Shown piece by piece: positions 58,831 to 64,000 of a stretch of 64,000 nucleotides of DNA (the first letter of the stretch is position 1; the number at the start of each line of letters is the position of its first letter). A program made the position numbers and the translations under genes. Origin of the DNA: Methylibium sp. Root1272 (GTDB taxonomy: Bacteria; Pseudomonadota; Gammaproteobacteria; Burkholderiales; Burkholderiaceae_C); contig NZ_LMDY01000012.1 in NCBI RefSeq assembly GCF_001425905.1, forward strand, positions 1,734-65,733, in the 5' to 3' direction. The notes under the pieces are model-generated. The model had not been told where the DNA came from and searched no databases. It saw only the letters and a program-made list of their open reading frames with translations.

Positions 58831-59508
58831 ATGAGCACGCAAGGCATTACCGAGGACGACATCGCGAATTTCCTGCAGCAGACGCCCGGCTTCTTCGAGC
58901 GCCACGCCGACACGCTGGCCAGCGTGCAGCTCACCAGCCCGCACGGCAACCGCGCCGTCTCGCTGCAGGAGCGCCAGATGGAGATGCTGCGCGAGAAGAT
59001 CCGCGGCCTCGAGATGCGGCTGGTGGAGATGATCCGCCACGGTCAGGAGAACGTGACGATCGCCGACAAGCTGCACCGCTGGACGCGCTCGATCATGCTC
59101 ACCACCAGTGCCAGCGACCTGCCGACCGTGCTGGTGGAGCAACTGAAGCACGAGTTCCTGATCCCGCAGGCCGGGATCCGCGTGTGGGGCGCGGCCGATG
59201 CCTTCGAGTCGCTGTCCTTCGCCCGTGCGGTGAGCGACGAGGTGAAGAGTTTCGCCACCAGCCTGACGCAGCCCTATTGCGGCGTGAATTCGGGCTTCGA
59301 GGCCGCGGGCTGGTTCGACGAGCCGGGCGCGGTGGTGTCGCTCGCGATGGTGCCGCTGCGCAACGGCACGGCCGCGCCGGCCTTCGGCATGCTGGTGCTG
59401 GGATCGCCCGACCCGACGCGCTACACCGCCGACATGGGCACCGAGTTCCTGGTGCGCATCGGCGAACTGGCGAGCGCCGGCCTGCACCGGCTGCTGCCGG
59501 TGCACTGA
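58831..59508 (+). CDS. DUF484 protein
   Basis: 225 residues: DIANFLQQTPGFFERHADTL, then a coiled-coil stretch (LQERQMEMLREKIRGLEMRL) and a GAF-like domain. This is the standard DUF484 organisation. Lies between dapF and xerC in proteobacteria generally; function unknown. Its start is 5 bases after dapF. Confidence 0.92.
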   Translation: MSTQGITEDDIANFLQQTPGFFERHADTLASVQLTSPHGNRAVSLQERQMEMLREKIRGLEMRLVEMIRHGQENVTIADKLHRWTRSIMLTTSASDLPTVLVEQLKHEFLIPQAGIRVWGAADAFESLSFARAVSDEVKSFATSLTQPYCGVNSGFEAAGWFDEPGAVVSLAMVPLRNGTAAPAFGMLVLGSPDPTRYTADMGTEFLVRIGELASAGLHRLLPVH

Positions 59509-59519
59509 CGAGGCCCGCC

Positions 59520-60539
59520 GTGCCGCTGGCGCCCGCGGCCGCCCGACGCCGGAGCGGCGCCGCCGCCGCCCGCCGCGCGCCGCCCGGCGACACGCCGGAT
59601 GAGCCGACCGCGCCGCCGCCGCTCGACGCCGATGTCGTCGAGCACCTGCAGCACCTGCGCGTCGAGCGCCGGCTGTCGGCCAAGACCCTGCTCAACTACG
59701 AGGACGCCTTTCGCCGTCTCGGCGAGGCAGCGCAGCGTGACGGCGTGGCCTTGCGCGCCGCGCAGCCGCACCATGTGCGCCACTGGATGGCGCGGCTGCA
59801 TGCCGGCGGGCTGGCGCCGCGCAGCATCGCGATCGCGCTGTCGGCCTGGCGCGGGCTGTACCGCTGGCTCGGGCACGAAGGGCGGGTGGCGCTGAACCCG
59901 GTCGAAGGGCTGCGTGCGCCGCGCGCGGCCAAGCCGCTGCCGAAGGCGCTGTCGGTCGACCATGCCGTCGCGCTGGCCGATCACCGGCAGGTCGACGGCG
60001 ATGCACGGCTCGAGGCGCGCGACCGCTGCCTGGTGGAACTGCTCTACGGCTGCGGTCTGCGCGTGGCCGAACTGGTGGGATTGGACGTGACGGCCGCCGG
60101 TGGTGCGCTGGGCTGGATCGACCGCGCCGACGCCGAGGCGCACGTGCTCGGCAAGGGCAGCAAGCGGCGCAGCGTGCCGGTCGGCAAGGCGGCGCTGGCG
60201 GCGCTGGACGACTGGCTGGCGCAGCGCGGCAGCGTGGCGCCAGCCGACGAGCCGGCGTTGTTCGTGAGCCGCCACGGCCGGCGGCTGACGGCCTCGCAGG
60301 TGCGCACGCGGCTGAAGGAGCGGGCCATCCAGGCCGGCCTGCCGACCCATGTGCACCCGCACATGCTGCGGCACAGCTACGCCTCGCACCTGCTGCAGTC
60401 CAGCGGCGACCTACGTGCGGTGCAGGAACTGCTGGGGCACGCCAACATCACGACCACGCAGGTCTACACCAAGCTCGACTTCCAGCACTTGGCCAAGGCC
60501 TACGACGCGGCCCACCCGCGGGCACGCAAGAAGTCGTGA
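59520..60539 (+). CDS. xerC: Tyrosine recombinase XerC
   Basis: Resolves chromosome dimers at dif with XerD. 339 residues from a GTG with GAGG upstream. N-terminal core-binding domain (VEHLQHLRVERRLSAKTLLN), C-terminal catalytic domain with Arg in LYGCGLRVAELVGL, Lys in LGKGSKRRSVPVG, HxxR in HPHMLRHSYASHLL, His in ELLGHANITTTQ and nucleophile Tyr in QVYTKLD. The first ~35 residues (A/R/P-rich) are atypical, so the true start may lie downstream. Not linked to any integron or phage genes. Confidence 0.93.
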   Translation: MPLAPAAARRRSGAAAARRAPPGDTPDEPTAPPPLDADVVEHLQHLRVERRLSAKTLLNYEDAFRRLGEAAQRDGVALRAAQPHHVRHWMARLHAGGLAPRSIAIALSAWRGLYRWLGHEGRVALNPVEGLRAPRAAKPLPKALSVDHAVALADHRQVDGDARLEARDRCLVELLYGCGLRVAELVGLDVTAAGGALGWIDRADAEAHVLGKGSKRRSVPVGKAALAALDDWLAQRGSVAPADEPALFVSRHGRRLTASQVRTRLKERAIQAGLPTHVHPHMLRHSYASHLLQSSGDLRAVQELLGHANITTTQVYTKLDFQHLAKAYDAAHPRARKKS

Positions 60540-60588
60540 TGCGGCGTTGACGGAGGCGCGGCGCGCAGCGCCACGCGACAATCCGGCC

Positions 60589-61785
60589 ATGAAATCGATC
60601 CGTCTGCGCGCCGGCAAGGAGCGCTCGCTGCTGCGCCGCCATCCCTGGGTGTTCGAGGGCAGCATCGCCTCCGGCAAGGCCGATCCGGGCGAGACCGTGC
60701 GGATCGATGCCCACGACGGCAGTTTCCTGGCCTGGGGCGCCTACAGCCCGACGTCGCAGATCCGCGTGCGGGCCTGGAGTTTCGACGCGGCCGAGCGCGT
60801 CGATGCGAGCCTGTTCGCGCGGCGCATCGAGCGCGCGGTCGCCCTGCGCGCACGGCTGGCGATCGACAGCGACGCGCAGCGCCTGGTGCATGGCGAGGCC
60901 GATGGCCTGCCGGGGCTGATCGTCGACCGCTACGGCGACACGCTGAGCGCGCAGTTCCTCGGCGCCGGCGTCGAGCGCTGGAAGCCGGCCATCGCCGATG
61001 CCCTGCTGGCGGCCACCGGCTGCGTGCGGCTGTACGAGCGTTCCGACGCCAGCGTGCGCGAGCTGGAGGGCCTGCCGAGCGCGACCGGCTGGCTGCGCCG
61101 GCCCGATGCCGATGACGACGGCGCGACCGAAAGAACGATCCGCGAGCACGGCTGGCAACTGAAGGTCGATGTGGCGGAGGGGCACAAGACCGGCTACTAC
61201 CTCGACCAGCGCGACAACCGGCTGCGTTTCATGCAACTGGTGCGGCAGTTCGGCTGCCAGCGCGTGCTGAACTGCTACAGCTACACCGGCGGCTTCTCGG
61301 TCGCCGCGCTGGCCGGCGGCGCGCAGCAGGTCACCAGCGTCGATTCGTCCGGCCCGGCGCTGGCGCGGGCGAGCGAGCACGTGCGGCTGAACGGCTTCGA
61401 TGCCGCGCGGCACGAGGCGCTGGACGCCGACGTGAACGGCACGCTGCGGCGCCATCTCGAACTCGGCGAGAGCTTCGATGCCATCGTGCTCGACCCGCCG
61501 AAGTTCGCGCCGACGGCGGCGCACGCCGAGCGCGCGTCACGCGCCTACAAGGACATCAACCGCCTCGCGCTGAAGCTGCTGGTGCCCGGCGGCCTGCTGT
61601 TCACCTTCTCGTGCTCGGGCGGCGTCGACGCCGCCTTGTTCCACAAGATCGTTGCCGGTGCCGGGCTCGACGCCGGGGTCGACGGCTACCTGCTCGAACG
61701 GCTGGAAGCGGCGCCCGACCACCCGACGACGGTGAACTTCCCCGAGGGCGAGTACCTGAAGGGGCTGGCGATCCTGAAGCAGTGA
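60589..61785 (+). CDS. rlmI: Class I rRNA (cytosine-5)-methyltransferase, RlmI-like
   Basis: 398 residues. N-terminal PUA RNA-binding domain (LRAGKERSLLRRHPWVFEGS), central EEHEA-like region, and a SAM-binding domain (RVLNCYSYTGGFSVAALAGG, IVLDPPKFAPTAAHAER). The DPPK and LLFTFSCSGGV with its cysteine fit the RlmI/YccW family, which methylates 23S rRNA C1962. Downstream of xerC but with its own 50-base gap. Confidence 0.9.
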   Translation: MKSIRLRAGKERSLLRRHPWVFEGSIASGKADPGETVRIDAHDGSFLAWGAYSPTSQIRVRAWSFDAAERVDASLFARRIERAVALRARLAIDSDAQRLVHGEADGLPGLIVDRYGDTLSAQFLGAGVERWKPAIADALLAATGCVRLYERSDASVRELEGLPSATGWLRRPDADDDGATERTIREHGWQLKVDVAEGHKTGYYLDQRDNRLRFMQLVRQFGCQRVLNCYSYTGGFSVAALAGGAQQVTSVDSSGPALARASEHVRLNGFDAARHEALDADVNGTLRRHLELGESFDAIVLDPPKFAPTAAHAERASRAYKDINRLALKLLVPGGLLFTFSCSGGVDAALFHKIVAGAGLDAGVDGYLLERLEAAPDHPTTVNFPEGEYLKGLAILKQ

Positions 61786-61816
61786 GTGTGGCGCGACGGC
61801 TTGAGTCCTCTCCCTC

Positions 61817-62248
61817 TCAGCGCTCGCGCCGCCGCCAGAAACGCTCCATCTCCAGGTACAGGAAGGACGCGGACCAGCCGATCAGCAGCAGACCGTTGAG
61901 CGCCTCGACGCCGGCCAGCAGCCGCACCGGGCCGGCCGGCACCACGTCGCCGAAGCCCAGCGAGGTGTAGGTCTCGGCCGAGAAGTAGAGCGCGCTGCCG
62001 AGGTCGGGCGTGGCGGTGCCGCCCAGCGAGCCGTGGCCGGCGCTGATGATCAGCAGCCAGTAGCCGGCGCCGTAGAGCAGGATCTCCGCGCCGTGGCCGA
62101 TGAAGCAGCCGAGCACGGCGACGATGAGCTTGGCCCGGCCCGGCCAGTACAGCCGGTCGAGCAGGCGGGTCAGCAAGTTCAGCACCTCGTAATGCGTCAG
62201 CGTCGTGGCGACGATCAGCAGCACGCAGCTGAGGACGACGAGGGCCAT
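61817..62248 (-). CDS. Small ion channel, potassium-channel pore type
   Basis: 143 residues with three hydrophobic helices (MALVVLSCVLLIVATTL; LIVAVLGCFIGHGAEILL; LLAGVEALNGLLLIGWSASF). A pore loop ALYFSAETYTSLGFGDVVP precedes the last helix; TSLGFGD fits the K+ filter TVGFGD/TVGYGD with Leu for Val. Belongs to the two-pore-helix ion channel (Ion_trans_2) group. Downstream of ybeY on the same strand by 17 bases. Confidence 0.8.
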   Translation of the reverse strand: MALVVLSCVLLIVATTLTHYEVLNLLTRLLDRLYWPGRAKLIVAVLGCFIGHGAEILLYGAGYWLLIISAGHGSLGGTATPDLGSALYFSAETYTSLGFGDVVPAGPVRLLAGVEALNGLLLIGWSASFLYLEMERFWRRRER

Positions 62249-62265
62249 GGCCGAGGAGACCGCGC

Positions 62266-62715
62266 TCAGGCGTAGGGATCGGCGTAGCCGAGTGCGAGCA
62301 GCACTTCGGTCTCGCGCGCTTCCATCGCCTGCGCCTCGGCCTCGATCTCGTGGTCGTGGCCCTGGGCGTGCAGGGTGCCGTGCACCAGCAGGTGGGCGTA
62401 GTGGGCTTCCAGCGAGCGGCCCTCGTCGCGTGCCTCGCGCTCGACCACCGGGGCACACAGGATCAGGTCGGCCACCACCACCGGCTCGGCCTCGTAGTCG
62501 AAGGTCAGCACGTTGGTGGCGTAGTCCTTCTGCCGGTAGTCGCGGTTCAGCGTGCGGCCTTCCTCGGCCCCGACGATGCGCACCGTGATCTCGGCCGGCA
62601 CGTCCAGCGCGGCACGGACCCAGCGCAGCACCTTGTGTCGCGGCAGCTGGGCACGATGGCTCGCATCGGCGAACTGCAGCGACAGGTTCAGCACCGGGCG
62701 GGCCGGGTGTTTCAT
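62266..62715 (-). CDS. ybeY: Endoribonuclease/rRNA maturation factor YbeY
   Basis: 149 residues with the UPF0054 zinc motif [14 protein letters not shown] (three His ligands) preceded by [17 protein letters not shown] and [12 protein letters not shown]. YbeY takes part in 16S rRNA 3' maturation and 70S quality control. One base separates it from the phoH-like gene, the conserved partner in most bacteria. Confidence 0.95.
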   Translation of the reverse strand: MKHPARPVLNLSLQFADASHRAQLPRHKVLRWVRAALDVPAEITVRIVGAEEGRTLNRDYRQKDYATNVLTFDYEAEPVVVADLILCAPVVEREARDEGRSLEAHYAHLLVHGTLHAQGHDHEIEAEAQAMEARETEVLLALGYADPYA

Positions 62716-62716
62716 C

Positions 62717-63682
62717 CTAGGGCTCCGGCTTCGCCGCGGCCGCCTCGTAGGCCTCGACGATGCGCGCCACCAGCGGGTGGCGAACCACGTCCGCGGAGGT
62801 GAAGCGCGTCATCGCGATGCCCTTGACGCGCCGGAGCACGCGCTCGGCCTCGATCAGGCCGCTCTCCACGCCCTTGGGCAGGTCGATCTGGCTCACGTCG
62901 CCGGTGACGACGGCCTTGCTGCCGAAGCCGATGCGGGTGAGGAACATCTTCATCTGCTCGGTGGTGGTGTTCTGCGCCTCGTCGAGGATCACGAAGGCGT
63001 GGTTCAGCGTGCGCCCGCGCATGAAGGCCAGCGGCGCGATCTCGATCGTGCCCTTCTCGAAGGCCTTGGTGACGCGCTCGAAGCCCATTAGGTCGTAGAG
63101 CGCGTCGTACAGCGGGCGCAGGTAGGGGTCGACCTTCTGCGCCAGGTCGCCGGGCAGGAAGCCCAGGCGCTCGCCGGCCTCGACCGCCGGGCGGGTGAGC
63201 ACGATGCGCTGTACCGCGCTGCGCTCCAGCGCATCGATTGCGCAGGCCACCGCGAGGAAGGTCTTGCCGGTGCCGGCCGGGCCGATGCCGAAGGCGATGT
63301 CGTGGTCGAGGATGTGGCGCAGGTACTGGGTCTGGTTGCCGGTGCGGCCGGCCAGGTCGGCATGGCGGGTGCGCAGCGTGATGGCGCCGTCGCCGGGGAT
63401 CGCGTCGCGAACGCCGCTGCCGCCGCCCTGGGCGGCCTCGACCAGCGCGAGCTGGAAGCTCTCGGGGGCGATGGGCTTCTTGGCGCGGTCGTAGAGCGAC
63501 TGCAGCAGCGCCGTCGCTCGCTCGGCCTGCACCTTGGCCCCTTCGATGCGGAAGGACTCGTTGCGGCGCGTGATGCCGACGTTGAAGGCCGCCTCGATGG
63601 CACGCAGGTGCTCGTCGAGCGTGCCGCACAGGTGCGCGAGGCGGATGTTGTCGAGCGGGATGAAGGCGTGGCGCAGGATCAC
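62717..63682 (-). CDS. phoL: PhoH-like ATPase (PhoL)
   Basis: 321 residues from a GTG at 63682 that begins [20 protein letters not shown], the usual family start; a GTG at 63763 would add 27 residues without homology. Walker A is [17 protein letters not shown], followed by [20 protein letters not shown] and Walker B in [21 protein letters not shown] predicted RNA-linked ATPase, with ybeY in the same operon. Confidence 0.92.
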   Translation of the reverse strand: MILRHAFIPLDNIRLAHLCGTLDEHLRAIEAAFNVGITRRNESFRIEGAKVQAERATALLQSLYDRAKKPIAPESFQLALVEAAQGGGSGVRDAIPGDGAITLRTRHADLAGRTGNQTQYLRHILDHDIAFGIGPAGTGKTFLAVACAIDALERSAVQRIVLTRPAVEAGERLGFLPGDLAQKVDPYLRPLYDALYDLMGFERVTKAFEKGTIEIAPLAFMRGRTLNHAFVILDEAQNTTTEQMKMFLTRIGFGSKAVVTGDVSQIDLPKGVESGLIEAERVLRRVKGIAMTRFTSADVVRHPLVARIVEAYEAAAAKPEP

Positions 63683-63774
63683 GGGCAGGGCGGTCGCGTG
63701 GGGAGCCTGATTGTGGCGCGGTCGGGCGCCGGCGACAGGCACGCCCCGCGCACCATCCTGCACAATCGCCGCCC

Positions 63775-64000
63775 ATGCTTCGCCACCTCTCCGCGCCCGG
63801 GCGCCTGTTTCTGCTGCTGTTGTGGCTGGGCCTGTGCGGCGGCCTGCCGAGCGCCGGTTCGGCGCGAGCCCAGGCGGCCGACGTGCTGACGTTGCGCAGC
63901 GCGCAGGTCGCCAGTGTTCCGTCGCTGACGTTGGCGCCCCCGGTCGGCGGGGGCTTCGAGACCCTGGCGCTGCCGGACGACTGGGCGCAGCCGGCGCCGG
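63775..64000 (+). CDS. N-terminal part of an exported protein, probably a 7TMR-DISM-type sensor kinase
   Basis: The gene runs off the window after 75 codons. A signal peptide ([20 protein letters not shown]) is followed by [20 protein letters not shown] and [15 protein letters not shown]. The ALPDDW motif is common at the start of the extracellular 7TMR-DISM2-like domain of Burkholderiales sensor histidine kinases. The identification rests on that short stretch only. Divergent from phoL with about 90 bases between. Confidence 0.45.
   Translation, partial: MLRHLSAPGRLFLLLLWLGLCGGLPSAGSARAQAADVLTLRSAQVASVPSLTLAPPVGGGFETLALPDDWAQPAP

Noticed and set aside
59520-60539. A phage or integron integrase
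   Set aside because: The position after dapF and DUF484 and the sequence pattern are those of chromosomal XerC; no att site or phage gene is near.

Overview
The window is a 64 kb, very GC-rich, gene-dense chromosomal stretch. Codon usage, gene neighbourhoods and family assignments point to a betaproteobacterium of the Burkholderiales, probably in the Methylibium/Rubrivivax/Leptothrix group. Two gene sets make methylotrophy the central theme: a nearly complete serine cycle for C1 assimilation, and a set of methanol-dehydrogenase maturation genes (mxaRSACKL). No phage, plasmid, IS element, CRISPR array, rRNA or tRNA gene was recognised.

Layout. 1-9.7 kb: the end of a DUF1329-like gene, a SnoaL-like protein, a nickel/cobalt-type transporter, CCA-adding enzyme, a tiny PEP-CTERM-like protein, a GST, an epimerase-like protein, a lytic transglycosylase, a LysR/DUF2917 divergent pair, a TfoX-like protein and 5-formyl-THF cyclo-ligase. 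9.7-16.5 kb: OmpW, PPK2, metF-tlyA, ahcY with a well-matched SAH riboswitch in its leader, and prfC. 16.5-19.2 kb: a flavin monooxygenase converging on an AraC-type regulator. 19.3-24.7 kb: the tightly overlapping operon mxaR-mxaS-mxaA-mxaC-mxaK-mxaL, without the structural genes mxaF/mxaI. 24.9-31.9 kb: OsmC, a proline-rich exported protein, a YjdF-like membrane protein, a transglutaminase-like protein, and a TonB-receptor/PepSY metal-uptake module.

31.9-49 kb is the serine-cycle region. Leftward: gck-ftfL-folC. Rightward from a shared divergent promoter region: glyA-sgaA-hprA-mtdA-fchA-mtkA-mtkB-ppc-mclA. A CbbR/QscR-type LysR regulator closes the cluster convergently. Together these genes activate formate on tetrahydrofolate (ftfL, fchA, mtdA), transfer the C1 unit to glycine (glyA), convert serine to phosphoglycerate (sgaA, hprA, gck), carboxylate PEP (ppc), and activate and cleave malate (mtkAB, mclA) to give acetyl-CoA and glyoxylate. 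folC polyglutamylates the folate carrier. metF, ahcY, metK and 5-formyl-THF cyclo-ligase elsewhere in the window extend the one-carbon theme.

49-64 kb is housekeeping: metK, two LpxL-type acyltransferases, a SAF-domain oxidoreductase, an epoxide-hydrolase-like enzyme, DUF924, nitronate monooxygenase, a PF13679-like methyltransferase, dapF-DUF484-xerC, an RlmI-like methyltransferase, a phoH-ybeY-ion channel operon, and the start of a probable exported sensor protein.

Non-coding structure is informative. A ~77-nt bimodular palindromic repeat sits directly after the stop codons of ahcY, sgaA and mtdA, always in the gene's own orientation. A (GA)7 tract occupies the ribosome-binding region of ftfL. 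Two inverted repeats lie in the gck/glyA divergent promoter region. A nested inverted repeat separates mclA from the LysR gene.
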